DNA of 64,000 nt from Chryseobacterium sp. 52 (GTDB lineage Bacteria > Bacteroidota > Bacteroidia > Flavobacteriales > Weeksellaceae), in the NCBI RefSeq assembly GCF_002754245.1, contig NZ_PEEX01000001.1:3018001-3082000 (forward strand), in the 5' to 3' direction. The notes beneath the pieces were generated by a model. The model was not told where the DNA came from. It did no database searches and saw nothing but the letters and a program-made list of their open reading frames with translations. Shown piece by piece: positions 1 to 9,198 of the stretch (positions are counted from its first letter, which is position 1; each line of letters starts with the position of its first letter). The position numbers and the translations under genes were made by a program.

Positions 1-380
1 CTATCAGTGATATTCTGAAAGATGCTGAAAAATATATCGGAACGCCGTATAAATTCGGAGGAAATACCTCTTCCGGTTTTGACTGTTCAGGGTTCACCGT
101 AAAGGTTTTTGAGGAAAATGACTTTTCATTGCCGCGCAGATCGACTGATCAGGCAGATGCCGGGAAAAATATTGATATCAAAGAAGTGAAACCCGGAGAT
201 CTTCTGTTTTTTGCTACAGCAGGAGGAAGCAGAGTTTCCCATGTGGGGATTGTTCATGATATCGGAGCCGATGGAGAAGTGAAATTTATTCATGCTTCCA
301 CCTCAAAAGGAGTAATGATTTCTTCCCTGAACGAAAAATACTGGAATAAAGCTTACCTTCATGCTCAAAGAGTATTATAA
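1..380 (+). CDS. NlpC/P60 family cysteine peptidase (5' end outside window)
   Basis: The frame is open from the window edge, so this is the C-terminal domain of a longer protein. NlpC/P60 enzymes cleave peptide cross-links or stems of peptidoglycan in the cell envelope. The visible part carries the family signature: the catalytic Cys in FDCSGF (codon at 84-86), a His in SHVGIV and a polar third residue in FIHAST. PGDLLFF and GTPYKFGG are also typical. About 125 residues are visible, which is one complete catalytic domain. An internal ATG at 129 lies after the catalytic Cys and cannot be the real start. Any signal peptide or SH3 domains would be upstream and cannot be seen. Confidence 0.9.
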   Translation, partial: ISDILKDAEKYIGTPYKFGGNTSSGFDCSGFTVKVFEENDFSLPRRSTDQADAGKNIDIKEVKPGDLLFFATAGGSRVSHVGIVHDIGADGEVKFIHASTSKGVMISSLNEKYWNKAYLHAQRVL

Positions 381-402
381 TACACTGCAAACTGATTATT
401 AA

Positions 403-729
403 ATGGAGAACCGGACTTTTGCCTTTATTAAAACAGATAAAAAACTGGTGAAACTTTTCTTTAAAGACATTACCGTAATCAAAGGTTTGGGAAATTATGT
501 AGAAATTTATACCCTGTCTCAAAAAAAGCATATCTATTATAAATCTCTTAAAGATTTGATTGAAAGTCTTCCCAATGAATTCATGAGAGTTCATCATTCT
601 TATATAGTCAATTTATCCAATGTTGAATATTTCGAAGATAATCAGCTTGTATGCCGGGATCAGAAAATTGCTGTAGCCAAAAGTTACAAAGAATGTCTCA
701 TTACAGCACTCAATACAATGATGCTCTGA
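403..729 (+). CDS. Stand-alone LytTR DNA-binding domain protein
   Basis: The 108-residue product is almost entirely a LytTR domain, the DNA-binding part of LytR/AgrA-type response regulators. Family features are KDITVIKGLGNYVEIYT near residue 30, the YKSLKDLIESLP helix, and FMRVHHSYIVNLSNVEYF, the segment that contacts DNA and precedes the last strands. There is no receiver domain or membrane segment, although most family members have one. It starts 22 bp after the peptidase stop. Its targets cannot be told from the sequence. Confidence 0.85.
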   Translation: MENRTFAFIKTDKKLVKLFFKDITVIKGLGNYVEIYTLSQKKHIYYKSLKDLIESLPNEFMRVHHSYIVNLSNVEYFEDNQLVCRDQKIAVAKSYKECLITALNTMML

Positions 730-835
730 ACACAACAGCATCAGTAAAATGCTATTCTGAATAATATTCTCCTCATCCTGCATAATAAATGGGTTAAAAC
801 CGATTTATTCCCATTAGTTTCGTGAAAAATTAACA

Positions 836-1207
836 ATGGATAAAGCAGCAGCGTTAGATTACATCAACAATCACACAATTATTGAAATCAAAGCAGGAGA
901 AGAGAGAACAACATTCCTGGAAATCTGGATGGTCACTGTTAATGACAGGATTTTTGCCAGATCCTGGGGGCTTGCAGAAAGAAGCTGGTACAATACTTTT
1001 TTAGAAAACTCCAAAGGTCAGATCAGGTGTGGGGAAAAAATATTCAATATACAGGCACTTGTTCCTACTGATATCAACGATCTTACTTCTGATATCAATA
1101 CCGCTTATTTAACAAAATATAATACGGGTTCAAATCTCAAATATTCAAAGGCAATTATCAAAGAAAAGCACATTGAAAAGACGATGGAGTTTGTCATTTG
1201 TGAATAA
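836..1207 (+). CDS. DUF2255 family protein
   Basis: The 123-residue soluble protein has no signal peptide. The pattern of an acidic N-terminal helix, then TTFLEIWMVTVNDRIFARSW, resembles DUF2255 proteins, small proteins of unknown function whose fold is related to flavin-binding split barrels. Motifs include WGLAERSWYN near residue 45 and a charged C-terminus. It stands alone, 106 bp after the LytTR gene and before the dapD promoter. I assign no function. Confidence 0.6.
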   Translation: MDKAAALDYINNHTIIEIKAGEERTTFLEIWMVTVNDRIFARSWGLAERSWYNTFLENSKGQIRCGEKIFNIQALVPTDINDLTSDINTAYLTKYNTGSNLKYSKAIIKEKHIEKTMEFVICE

Positions 1208-1258
1208 CAATGATAAAAAGAACCGTAAATAATCACCTTTGAGGAGTCATCACCAAAC

Positions 1259-1289
1259 TTGTATACTAAAACAATCTTTTGTACTTTTG
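1259..1289 (+). promoter_or_regulatory. Predicted promoter of dapD
   Basis: TTG at 1259-1261 and TACTTTTG at 1282-1289, 20 bp apart, match the Bacteroidota pattern TTG-N(17-23)-TAnnTTTG. Transcription would start about 50 bp before the dapD ATG. Confidence 0.6.
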
Positions 1290-1346
1290 ACCTTGAAAAC
1301 TGCGGGAAGTTGCAGAGATAATTTATACTAAAATCAAATAAGAAAC

Positions 1347-2159
1347 ATGTCGTTACAACAAACTATTGAAAACATTTGGGATAACAGAGATTTATTACAG
1401 AATGAAGACAGCCAGAAGGCGATAAGAGAAGTTATTTCTTTACTGGATTCCGGAGAACTTCGTGTTGCTCAGCCTACGGAAAACGGATGGCAGGTAAATG
1501 AATGGGTGAAGAAAGCCGTAGTAATGTATTTCCCGATCCAGAAGATGGAAACCATTGAAGTAGGTCCGTTTGAATTTCATGACAAAATTCCTTTGAAGAA
1601 AAATTACGCTGAAAAAGGAGTGAGAGTTGTACCGCATGCTATTGCCAGAGAAGGATCTTTCGTAGCTTCAGGAGTTATTTTAATGCCGTCTTATGTGAAT
1701 ATTGGGGCGTATGTGGATTCCGGAACAATGGTTGATACATGGGCTACCGTAGGAAGCTGTGCACAGATTGGTAAAAACGTTCACCTGAGTGGTGGTGTAG
1801 GTATCGGTGGAGTATTGGAACCTTTACAGGCAGCTCCGGTCATTATTGAAGACGATTGTTTTATCGGTTCAAGATGTATCGTGGTAGAAGGAGTTCACGT
1901 AGAAAAAGAAGCCGTATTGGGTGCTAATGTAGTATTGACCGCTTCTACAAAAATTATCGATGTTACAGGAGATACACCAATTGAAATCAAAGGTAGAGTT
2001 CCTGCCCGTTCAGTAGTAATTCCCGGAAGCTATACCAAACAATATCCTGCCGGAGAATATCAGGTGCCATGTGCCTTGATCATCGGTCAGAGAAAAGAAT
2101 CAACAGATAAAAAAACATCACTTAATGAGGCTTTAAGAGAGAACAATGTAGCCGTATAA
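1347..2159 (+). CDS. dapD: 2,3,4,5-tetrahydropyridine-2,6-dicarboxylate N-succinyltransferase
   Basis: DapD transfers succinyl from succinyl-CoA to tetrahydrodipicolinate in the succinylase branch of diaminopimelate/lysine synthesis, in the cytoplasm. The 270-residue length is normal. An N-terminal helical domain (about residues 1-95) precedes a left-handed beta helix built of hexapeptide repeats (about 100-235), with the signature VNIGAYVDSGTMVDTWATVG and then GVGIGGVLEPLQAAPVIIED. It is a single-gene unit: its own promoter lies upstream and a strong hairpin terminator follows. The product feeds peptidoglycan cross-linking as well as lysine. Confidence 0.95.
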   Translation: MSLQQTIENIWDNRDLLQNEDSQKAIREVISLLDSGELRVAQPTENGWQVNEWVKKAVVMYFPIQKMETIEVGPFEFHDKIPLKKNYAEKGVRVVPHAIAREGSFVASGVILMPSYVNIGAYVDSGTMVDTWATVGSCAQIGKNVHLSGGVGIGGVLEPLQAAPVIIEDDCFIGSRCIVVEGVHVEKEAVLGANVVLTASTKIIDVTGDTPIEIKGRVPARSVVIPGSYTKQYPAGEYQVPCALIIGQRKESTDKKTSLNEALRENNVAV

Positions 2160-2204
2160 GCTGTATTTTCTCTAAATTTTAAAGATTGTTTTTAAAATTT
2201 ATAC

Positions 2205-2240
2205 AATAAACCCTGAATACTCATTTAGGGTTTATTTTAT
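2205..2240 (+). terminator. Rho-independent terminator after dapD
   Basis: AATAAACCCT (2205-2214) pairs with AGGGTTTATT (2227-2236) across a 12-nt loop. A T-rich stretch follows. Confidence 0.75.
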
Positions 2241-2283
2241 TTATACCTTTAAACCGTTAAAAAAGCTTGCTAAAAATATTGAT

Positions 2284-3381
2284 ATGAAAATTGCCTTCGA
2301 TGCAAAACGTTTTTTTCATAATACGTCCGGATTGGGCAATTATTCAAGAGACCTTGTCAGGATCCTTTCCCAATACTATCCTGAAAATGAATACCTGCTG
2401 CTGAACAAAAACAGCTCAGAACGGGGAAAAGAAATTCTGGAAAGACCGGAGGTAAGGTTTGTAGAAACGTCAAAAGGAAACCTTTCCCGACAGCTTAAAA
2501 TGGGAAAAGATGCTCAAAAAGAAGGTGCCGGTATATTTCATGGCCTTTCCGGTGAGCTGCCATTAAAGTGGGGGAAAGAACCGATTATAAAAATAGTAAC
2601 GATTCATGATCTCATTTTTATGAGATATCCTCAATATTATTCCTTTTTTGACAGAAAAATACACCTGTGGAAATTTAAAAAAGCAGCCGGTTCTGCAGAT
2701 AAAATTATCGCTATCTCAGAGCAGACCAAAAGAGATATTATCACATACCTAAACGTTCCGGAAAGTAAAGTAGAAGTCATTTATCAGGGCTGCCACAAAG
2801 CGTTCAAAGAGCAACAGTCTGATGAGTTAATTCAAACCGTAAAAGAGAAATTCAACCTTCCCGGACGCTATATTTTAAATGTAGGAACCATTGAAGACCG
2901 TAAGAATCTTTTAAATATCGTTAAAGGGATCAACGGAACTGAAATTCCTCTGGTTGTCGTTGGAAGAAAGACCAATTATTACAAAAAAGTAGAAGCTTTC
3001 ATCAGAAAAAACAAAATGGAAAAACAGGTCGTCTTTCTGGAAGGTGTTTCCATGGATGAGCTGGCTGTGATCTATAAACTGGCCGATATTTTTGTCTATC
3101 CAAGTTTTTTTGAAGGCTTTGGAATCCCTGTTATAGAAGCACTTTTCTCTAAGACGGTCACCATTACCAGCAATGTGAGCTGCCTTCCTGAAGCAGGAGG
3201 AAAAGACTCCGTTTATGTAAATCCCGGAAACCATCTGGATATCGCAGCCAAGATCAAATTTCTCTGGAATAATGAATCCGAGAGAAAACGCCGTGTAGAA
3301 AAGAGTTTTGAGTTTGTTCAGAAATTTAATGACCAACCTATCGCTGCACAGTTGATGCAACTCTACAAAAAAAATCTGTAA
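2284..3381 (+). CDS. Glycosyltransferase family 1/4 (GT-B fold)
   Basis: The 365-residue protein has the two-Rossmann GT-B layout. The N-terminal acceptor domain starts MKIAFDAKRF and contains GLGNYSRDLV; the C-terminal nucleotide-sugar domain follows from about residue 195. The EX7E motif FEGFGIPVIEA lies near residue 280, and LNVGTIEDRKNL is the usual start of the GT4 domain. There is no signal peptide or membrane helix, so it is probably a cytoplasmic or membrane-associated transferase for surface polysaccharide. The acceptor and sugar cannot be inferred. It is a single gene, not in a polysaccharide cluster here, and it ends just before the his promoter. Confidence 0.85.
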   Translation: MKIAFDAKRFFHNTSGLGNYSRDLVRILSQYYPENEYLLLNKNSSERGKEILERPEVRFVETSKGNLSRQLKMGKDAQKEGAGIFHGLSGELPLKWGKEPIIKIVTIHDLIFMRYPQYYSFFDRKIHLWKFKKAAGSADKIIAISEQTKRDIITYLNVPESKVEVIYQGCHKAFKEQQSDELIQTVKEKFNLPGRYILNVGTIEDRKNLLNIVKGINGTEIPLVVVGRKTNYYKKVEAFIRKNKMEKQVVFLEGVSMDELAVIYKLADIFVYPSFFEGFGIPVIEALFSKTVTITSNVSCLPEAGGKDSVYVNPGNHLDIAAKIKFLWNNESERKRRVEKSFEFVQKFNDQPIAAQLMQLYKKNL

Positions 3382-3388
3382 AAAAACT

Positions 3389-3417
3389 TTGCAGGTTAAA
3401 AATAAATCCTACATTTG
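3389..3417 (+). promoter_or_regulatory. Predicted promoter of the his operon
   Basis: TTG at 3389-3391 and TACATTTG at 3410-3417 are separated by 18 bp, a good Bacteroidota promoter. The predicted start, near 3424, lies just upstream of the leader peptide ATG at 3435, which fits a leader-peptide attenuator. Confidence 0.7.
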
Positions 3418-3434
3418 TACCACAATTCAAAACA

Positions 3435-3485
3435 ATGAAACCGAATTTTTTAACACTTCATCATTATTATCATCATCTCTGCTAA
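3435..3485 (+). CDS. hisL: his operon leader peptide (16 aa)
   Basis: A 16-codon ORF reads MKPNFLTLHHYYHHLC and stops at TAA 3483-3485. Four of 16 residues are His, arranged as two pairs around two Tyr. It lies between a strong promoter and a terminator 145 bp before hisG. This is the layout of a leader peptide whose translation senses charged tRNA-His. The gene is too short for normal gene callers. The Tyr codons may make it also sensitive to tyrosine, which is only inference. Confidence 0.85.
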   Translation: MKPNFLTLHHYYHHLC

Positions 3486-3561
3486 GACGGAATTGGTTGA
3501 TATAAACATGTGTTAAAATCAAAATAATTAAAAACCGTCTGAGTAAACAGACGGTTTTTTT
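3485..3561 (+). promoter_or_regulatory. his operon transcription attenuator (antiterminator and terminator)
   Basis: The terminator hairpin is AAACCGTCTG (3532-3541), loop AGTAAA, CAGACGGTTT (3548-3557), then a run of T. AGACGG at 3485-3490, directly at the leader stop codon, is complementary to CCGTCT at 3535-3540, the left arm of the terminator, so the two pairings exclude each other. A ribosome stalled at the His codons (3459-3476) leaves AGACGG free to form the antiterminator. One that reaches the stop codon covers it and the terminator forms. The mechanism is inferred from enteric his attenuation; the pairings are seen directly. Confidence 0.8.
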
Positions 3562-3630
3562 GTTTCCTGAATTCTTCCCGGAAATATTCAATCAATCAGT
3601 TTTTATTTACTCAGACCCCAAAACAATACA

Positions 3631-4488
3631 ATGAGTAAATTAAAAATTGCGATCCAGAAAAGCGGCCGGCTTTACGAAGAATCTCTACAGCTTCTCAAAG
3701 ACTGTGGCATCTTCGTCAACAACGGGAAAGACCAGCTAAAAGTTTCAGTAGACAACTTTCCGATGGAGATTATGTATCTCAGAAATTCAGATATTCCACA
3801 GTATCTGGAAGATGGAGTAGTAGACATCGCCATTGTTGGTGAAAATCTTTTAGCTGAAAAACAGAAGAATATTCAGATTGTTGAGAAGCTTGGTTTTTCA
3901 AAATGCCGGGTTTCCTTAGCCGTTCCCAAAGAAGTGGAAACCGACGATATTTCCTATTTCCAGGGTAAAAAAATTGCCACTTCCTATCCCAATACCCTTA
4001 AAAATTTTCTTGAGAAAAAAGGAATTACTTCCGATATTCACATCATTTCCGGATCCGTTGAAATTGCTCCAAACATTGGCCTTGCAGATGGAATTTGTGA
4101 TATTGTAAGCTCCGGAAGTACATTATTTAAAAATGGGCTGAGAGAAACGGTTACCCTTCTGAAATCGGAAGCTGTTTTAGCAAAGACTTCTCTCTTAAAT
4201 GCTGAAAAAGAAACTATTTTACAGAAATTTCTGTTCAGGATACAGTCTGTTTTAAGAGCAAAAAATTCAAAATATATTCTGATGAACGTTCCTGATAATA
4301 AGATTCAGGATATTGCTTCAGTTCTGCCTGTTTTGAAAAGTCCTACGGTCATCCCTTTGGCAGAAAAAGGCTGGAGCAGCATTCATTCAGTGATTGACGA
4401 GGAAAGATTTTGGGAGGTTATTGATGAACTGAAAGAAAACGGAGCACAGGATATACTTATTATTCCAATCGATAAAATGGTTATTTAA
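3631..4488 (+). CDS. hisG: ATP phosphoribosyltransferase, long form
   Basis: HisG makes phosphoribosyl-ATP from ATP and PRPP, the first and committed step of histidine synthesis. The 285 residues correspond to the long, hexameric form with a C-terminal regulatory domain, so no HisZ is needed. Seen are KIAIQKSGRLYEESLQLL at the N-terminus, DIAIVGENLLAE, and the PRPP-binding segment GLADGICDIVSSGSTL near residue 150. The last 75 residues form the ACT-like domain that binds histidine in known long forms. It is the first gene after the attenuator, with hisD 2 bp downstream. Confidence 0.96.
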   Translation: MSKLKIAIQKSGRLYEESLQLLKDCGIFVNNGKDQLKVSVDNFPMEIMYLRNSDIPQYLEDGVVDIAIVGENLLAEKQKNIQIVEKLGFSKCRVSLAVPKEVETDDISYFQGKKIATSYPNTLKNFLEKKGITSDIHIISGSVEIAPNIGLADGICDIVSSGSTLFKNGLRETVTLLKSEAVLAKTSLLNAEKETILQKFLFRIQSVLRAKNSKYILMNVPDNKIQDIASVLPVLKSPTVIPLAEKGWSSIHSVIDEERFWEVIDELKENGAQDILIIPIDKMVI

Positions 4489-4490
4489 TT

Positions 4491-5765
4491 ATGAAAATAT
4501 ACAGATACCCAGAAAAAAACACATGGGCAGACCTTGTAAAACGTCCGGTTTTCGAACGTGAAGAAATATCCGGACTGATCACAGAAATATTTGAAGCTGT
4601 AAAAAATAATGGTGACAAAGCCATTGTAGATTTTAATAAAAAATTTGATAAAGCCATAACTCCACAGATTGCAGTGTCAGAAATGGAAATGGAAAATGCT
4701 GAAAATGAAATAAGTGAAGCTCTAAAGAAAGCCATAAAGCAAGCCAAAGAAAATATTACAAAATTTCACGCCTCTCAAATACCAGAAACTGAAAAAATAG
4801 AAACGGTAAAAGGCGTAATTTGCTGGAGAGAAAACCGGGCTGTTGAAAAAGTAGGGATCTACATTCCTGGCGGAACAGCTCCTTTATTTTCAACAGTACT
4901 GATGCTTGCTGTACCCGCACAATTGGCCGGATGCCGTGAGATTATCCTTTGCACGCCACCAGACCGGAACGGAAATGTAAATCCGGCAATTTTGTTCACT
5001 GCAAAACTCTGTGGGATTACAAAAATCTTCAAGACAGGAGGAGCACAGGCTATTGCAGCAATGGCTTTGGGAACAGAAAGCATTCCACAGGTTTATAAAA
5101 TTTTTGGCCCTGGAAATCAGTTTGTTGTAGCAGCCAAAGAATATGCACAGCAATATGGAGTTGCCATTGATATGCCTGCTGGCCCCAGTGAAGTGCTTGT
5201 AATAGCAGACAGTAAGGCGGTTCCCGAGTTCTGTGCAGCAGATCTTCTCTCACAGGCAGAACACGGAAGTGACAGTCAGGTTGTTTTTATCACCACAGAT
5301 TTCAAAATTTTCAATGAAACGATTGAAGCGGTTGAGAAGCAGATCAGGAAACTTCCGAGGAATGAGATGGCCCGCCAGGCATTGGATCACAGTCTTTTTA
5401 TAATGGTTGATTCTATTGAAGAAGCTTTGGAATTCAGCAATTCGTATGCTCCGGAACACCTTATCCTTGCATTAGAAGATTTTGAAAAATATATTCCTAT
5501 GATTCGGAATGCAGGATCGGTTTTTCTCGGGAACTATTCCTGTGAAAGTGCCGGAGACTATGCAAGCGGAACCAATCATACCTTGCCTACAAATGCTTAT
5601 GCGAAGAATTACAGCGGAGTTTCTCTGGACAGCTTTGTCAAGAAAATTACATTTCAGCATCTTTCTAAGGAAGGACTTAAAAATATAGGAAAAACAATAG
5701 AAATAATGGCCGAGGCAGAAGGTCTCATCGCCCACAAAAATGCAGTGTCAATCAGATTAAAATAA
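4491..5765 (+). CDS. hisD: Histidinol dehydrogenase
   Basis: HisD oxidises L-histidinol to L-histidine with two NAD+, the last two steps of the pathway. The 424-residue length is standard. Motifs include YIPGGTAPLFSTVLML, the long signature from IFGPGNQFV through DMPAGPSEVLVIAD, the zinc-binding QAEHGSD, and APEHL near residue 324 carrying catalytic Glu-His. It lies 2 bp after hisG and 4 bp before hisC, so it is translated from the same operon transcript. Confidence 0.97.
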   Translation: MKIYRYPEKNTWADLVKRPVFEREEISGLITEIFEAVKNNGDKAIVDFNKKFDKAITPQIAVSEMEMENAENEISEALKKAIKQAKENITKFHASQIPETEKIETVKGVICWRENRAVEKVGIYIPGGTAPLFSTVLMLAVPAQLAGCREIILCTPPDRNGNVNPAILFTAKLCGITKIFKTGGAQAIAAMALGTESIPQVYKIFGPGNQFVVAAKEYAQQYGVAIDMPAGPSEVLVIADSKAVPEFCAADLLSQAEHGSDSQVVFITTDFKIFNETIEAVEKQIRKLPRNEMARQALDHSLFIMVDSIEEALEFSNSYAPEHLILALEDFEKYIPMIRNAGSVFLGNYSCESAGDYASGTNHTLPTNAYAKNYSGVSLDSFVKKITFQHLSKEGLKNIGKTIEIMAEAEGLIAHKNAVSIRLK

Positions 5766-5769
5766 TACA

Positions 5770-6801
5770 ATGAAAGAATTTAACATCAATACTTTAGTAA
5801 GAACCAATATTTTACAATTACAGCCTTATATCAGTTTCAGGGACCACAATGAATTCAATGCTCCGGTCATGCTGGATGCCAATGAATGCCCATTCGGAGA
5901 GTTTAACAGATATCCGGATTCATCACAGAAAAAGCTTAAAAATAAATTAGCTGAAATGAAAGGGGTTTCACCCGAACAGATTGCAGTGGGAAACGGAAGT
6001 GATGAGCTTATTGATCTGATCATTAAAGTCTTCTGTGAGCCTAAAAAAGATGCTATTCTGATGATGAACCCTTCTTTTGCCATGTATGGTTTTTATGCCG
6101 CTGTGAATGAAAATGAAGTTTTGAAGCTGGATCTGGACGAAAATTTTGAAATAATCAAAGATGATTTTTTAAAGATCACTCAGGAACGTAAAATAAAAAT
6201 ATTTTTCCTGTGTTCCCCGAATAACCCAACGGGAAACAGTGTACAGGATATTGAATTTTTTCTTCAGAATTTTGACGGAATTGTTGTCATAGATGAAGCT
6301 TATATTGAATTTTCAGACAACAGATCAGGAATTGAATTGCTGGATCAGTACCCTAATTTAATTGTGCTGCAGACCTTTTCAAAAGCCTGGGGAACAGCTG
6401 GGGCAAGAGTAGGAATGGCCTATGCTTCAGAACAGATTATTCGCCTTGTTAATACGGTAAAAGCGCCTTATAATGTAAATTCTTTAAGCCAGGAGCTTAT
6501 TCTGAAGATATTGGATGATAAAAATAAGCTGAAAGAAAATGTTGAACGTATTTTAGAGGAAAGAAGCTGGTTGGAAGAGCAGTTCAAAGAAATTGAATGT
6601 ATTGTAAAAGTATTTCCGACTGATGCCAATTTCTTTCTCATCAAAATGAATCATGTAGAAGATGTATATCAAAAAATGCTTCAGGAAGAAATTCTTACAA
6701 GTAAAAGAGCACCGGCAATTCCTGACTGCATCAGAATCAATATAGGAAACCGTGAAGAAAATGAAAAACTAGTCAATATTTTAAAAGGAATACAATCATG
6801 A
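5770..6801 (+). CDS. hisC: Histidinol-phosphate aminotransferase
   Basis: HisC is a PLP-dependent class I/II aminotransferase that converts imidazole acetol phosphate and glutamate to histidinol phosphate. The 343 residues show the usual features: [10 protein letters not shown] near the N-terminus, [31 protein letters not shown] and the PLP lysine in [14 protein letters not shown]. The C-terminal arginine that binds the substrate carboxylate is probably in [10 protein letters not shown]. Its stop overlaps the hisB start in ATGA, which suggests translational coupling. Confidence 0.96.
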   Translation: MKEFNINTLVRTNILQLQPYISFRDHNEFNAPVMLDANECPFGEFNRYPDSSQKKLKNKLAEMKGVSPEQIAVGNGSDELIDLIIKVFCEPKKDAILMMNPSFAMYGFYAAVNENEVLKLDLDENFEIIKDDFLKITQERKIKIFFLCSPNNPTGNSVQDIEFFLQNFDGIVVIDEAYIEFSDNRSGIELLDQYPNLIVLQTFSKAWGTAGARVGMAYASEQIIRLVNTVKAPYNVNSLSQELILKILDDKNKLKENVERILEERSWLEEQFKEIECIVKVFPTDANFFLIKMNHVEDVYQKMLQEEILTSKRAPAIPDCIRINIGNREENEKLVNILKGIQS

Positions 6802-7892
6802 AAAAAGTATTGTTCATAGACCGCGACGGAACTCTTATTATAGAACCGCCGGAAGATTTTCAGGTAGATTCATTAGAGAAGCTTGAATTTTATCCCGGAG
6901 TTTTTCAGAACCTGTCCAAAATTGCCAGAGAAATGGATTACGAATTGGTTATGGTCACCAATCAGGATGGTCTGGGAACGGATAGTTTCCCTTATGAAGA
7001 TTTTATAAAGCCACATGAAAAAATGCTCAAAACTTTCGAAAACGAAGGAATTATTTTCAGTGATATTCTGATTGATAAAAGTTTTGAACATGAAAATCTT
7101 CCGACCAGAAAACCGGGAACCGGAATGCTTTCAAAATATATGTACGGGAATTATGATCTTGAAAATTCGTATGTAATCGGAGATCGAGATACAGACATTC
7201 AACTGGCTGTTAACTTGGGTTCTAAATCAATTTTCCTCAATGAAAGCTTTAATGAAGAAGCAACTCTTGGTACAACCAGCTGGAACAGTATTTATTCATT
7301 TTTAAAACAGGAATCAAGAAAGGCTAAAGTCTGCAGAAAAACCAATGAAACCGAAATAGACATTGAAATAGACCTGAACGGAAATGGAGTTTCTGAGATC
7401 TCAACCGGACTTCATTTTTTTGATCATATGCTGGAACAGATTTCAAAACACGGAAATTTAGATCTGAAAATCAAAGTGAATGGTGATCTTCAGGTAGACG
7501 AACACCACACCATCGAAGATACAGGAATTGCTTTAGGTGAAGCCTTTTTAAAAGCATTAGGGAATAAAAAAGGAATTGAAAGATATGGTTTTCTGCTTCC
7601 TATGGACGACTGTCTGGCGCAGGCCGCTATAGATTTCGGAGGAAGATCATGGCTGGTATGGAATGTTGATTTCAAAAGAGAGAAAATAGGCGATGTTCCT
7701 ACAGAAATGTTCTTTCACTTCTTCAAATCATTTACAGATTCTTCGAGATCCAATCTGAATATTAAAGCAGAAGGTAGTAATGAACATCATAAAATAGAGG
7801 CCGTATTCAAAGCATTTGCAAAAACAATTAAAATGGCGGTAAACCAGTCGGACAGCAATTATAATTTACCATCAACCAAAGGAACTTTATAG
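6798..7892 (+). CDS. hisB: Bifunctional histidinol-phosphatase / imidazoleglycerol-phosphate dehydratase
   Basis: This is the fused enzyme for two pathway steps. Residues 1-165 are a HAD-type phosphatase with the nucleophile in FIDRDGTL, and residues 175-364 are the IGP dehydratase. The second domain has HFFDHMLEQ and DEHHTIED, which bind the two Mn ions, and a second histidine cluster [11 protein letters not shown] near the C-terminus. The fusion matches the enteric arrangement and is also common in Bacteroidota. It overlaps hisC by 4 bp and ends 1 bp before hisH. Confidence 0.96.
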   Translation: MKKVLFIDRDGTLIIEPPEDFQVDSLEKLEFYPGVFQNLSKIAREMDYELVMVTNQDGLGTDSFPYEDFIKPHEKMLKTFENEGIIFSDILIDKSFEHENLPTRKPGTGMLSKYMYGNYDLENSYVIGDRDTDIQLAVNLGSKSIFLNESFNEEATLGTTSWNSIYSFLKQESRKAKVCRKTNETEIDIEIDLNGNGVSEISTGLHFFDHMLEQISKHGNLDLKIKVNGDLQVDEHHTIEDTGIALGEAFLKALGNKKGIERYGFLLPMDDCLAQAAIDFGGRSWLVWNVDFKREKIGDVPTEMFFHFFKSFTDSSRSNLNIKAEGSNEHHKIEAVFKAFAKTIKMAVNQSDSNYNLPSTKGTL

Positions 7893-7893
7893 C

Positions 7894-8472
7894 ATGATCG
7901 CATTAATAAAATATAACGGAGGAAACGTAAGTTCGGTTCAAAATGCATTGGCCCGACTGAACATTCAATCCATAGTTACCGATGATCCTGAACTGATCCT
8001 GAACGCGGATAAAGTTATTTTTCCGGGGGTAGGAGAAGCCTCTTCCACGATGAAAGTATTGAAAGAAAAAGGCCTTGACACGCTTATTCCTGCTTTAAAA
8101 CAGCCGGTTCTCGGGATTTGTCTCGGCATGCAGCTGATGTGTGGAGATAATGAAGAAGGTGGGGTAAAGGGAATGGGGATTTTTGATGTAGATGTTAAAA
8201 AATTTCCACCTGGAGACCTTGTTCCGCATATGGGCTGGAACACGATTTCAAACTTGCAGTCACCACTTTTTTCAGGGATTGAAGAAAACAGTGATATGTA
8301 TTTTGTTCACAGCTACTACTGTGCAGTGTCGGATGCTACGGCGACGGTATGTGATTATATTCTGCCGTTCAGTGCATCGCTGCAGAAAGATAATTTTTTT
8401 GCAGTACAGTTTCACCCTGAAAAATCGGGACCAAAAGGCAGCCAGATTTTAAAAAACTTCATAAACCTATAA
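7894..8472 (+). CDS. hisH: Imidazole glycerol phosphate synthase, glutamine amidotransferase subunit
   Basis: HisH hydrolyses glutamine and channels ammonia to HisF. The 192-residue class I glutamine amidotransferase has the nucleophile in GICLGMQLM and the His-Glu pair in QFHPEKSG. PHMGWN is typical of the family. It abuts hisA with no spacer. In this operon hisA lies between hisH and hisF, the usual his order. Confidence 0.96.
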   Translation: MIALIKYNGGNVSSVQNALARLNIQSIVTDDPELILNADKVIFPGVGEASSTMKVLKEKGLDTLIPALKQPVLGICLGMQLMCGDNEEGGVKGMGIFDVDVKKFPPGDLVPHMGWNTISNLQSPLFSGIEENSDMYFVHSYYCAVSDATATVCDYILPFSASLQKDNFFAVQFHPEKSGPKGSQILKNFINL

Positions 8473-9198
8473 ATGATGAAAATTATTCCAGCTATTGATA
8501 TTATTGACGGAAAATGTGTTCGCCTGTCAAAAGGAGATTACGCTACAAAGAAAGTATACAATGAAAACCCCTTAGAAGTGGCTAAAGAGTTTGAAAATTA
8601 TGGAATCCAATTTCTTCATCTGGTCGATCTGGATGGGGCAAAATCTAAACATATTGTGAATCAGAAAGTACTGGAGTCCATTGCAAAAGAAACATCTTTG
8701 CAGATTGATTTCGGAGGTGGTTTAAAGACGGTGGAAGATATTGAAATAGCTTTTAACGCAGGTGCCAGACAAATAACAATTGGAAGTATTGCCGTACAGG
8801 ATCCTGAATTTTGTTATACTTTAATTCAAAAATATGGAGCTGAAAAAATTATTCTCGGAGCCGATTGTGACAACAGGAAAATAAAAACCTCAGGATGGCT
8901 GGAAGAAAGTGATAAAGACGTGATTGATTTTATTCTTCAATATCAGAAAAAAGGAATCCAGCAGGTGATTTGTACCGATATTTCAAAAGACGGAATGCTG
9001 GAAGGGCCATCAACAGAACTTTATAAAGATATTCTAGGAAAAAGTCTTGTTCAACTGGTGGCTAGCGGAGGAATTTCAGGCATTAAGGATGTCTATGAAA
9101 TGAGAGATATTGGCTGTTCAGGAACAATTATAGGAAAGGCTATTTATGAAGGAAAGATAGGATTAAAAGAACTTCAAAACTGTATTGAAAATGCTTAA
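8473..9198 (+). CDS. hisA: Phosphoribosylformimino-5-aminoimidazole carboxamide ribotide isomerase
   Basis: HisA is a TIM-barrel isomerase that opens the ribose ring of ProFAR to give PRFAR. The 241 residues begin [20 protein letters not shown], with the first catalytic Asp in AIDI. The phosphate loops are [10 protein letters not shown] and VASGGISGI, and the second catalytic Asp is in [12 protein letters not shown] at 8473 or 8476 could be the start; the second gives the more usual N-terminus. Its last 14 bp overlap hisF. Confidence 0.96.
   Translation: MMKIIPAIDIIDGKCVRLSKGDYATKKVYNENPLEVAKEFENYGIQFLHLVDLDGAKSKHIVNQKVLESIAKETSLQIDFGGGLKTVEDIEIAFNAGARQITIGSIAVQDPEFCYTLIQKYGAEKIILGADCDNRKIKTSGWLEESDKDVIDFILQYQKKGIQQVICTDISKDGMLEGPSTELYKDILGKSLVQLVASGGISGIKDVYEMRDIGCSGTIIGKAIYEGKIGLKELQNCIENA

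Noticed and set aside
4481..5735. Long minus-strand frames inside hisD
   Set aside because: They lie opposite a well-conserved gene, have no family features and are shadows of its codon use.
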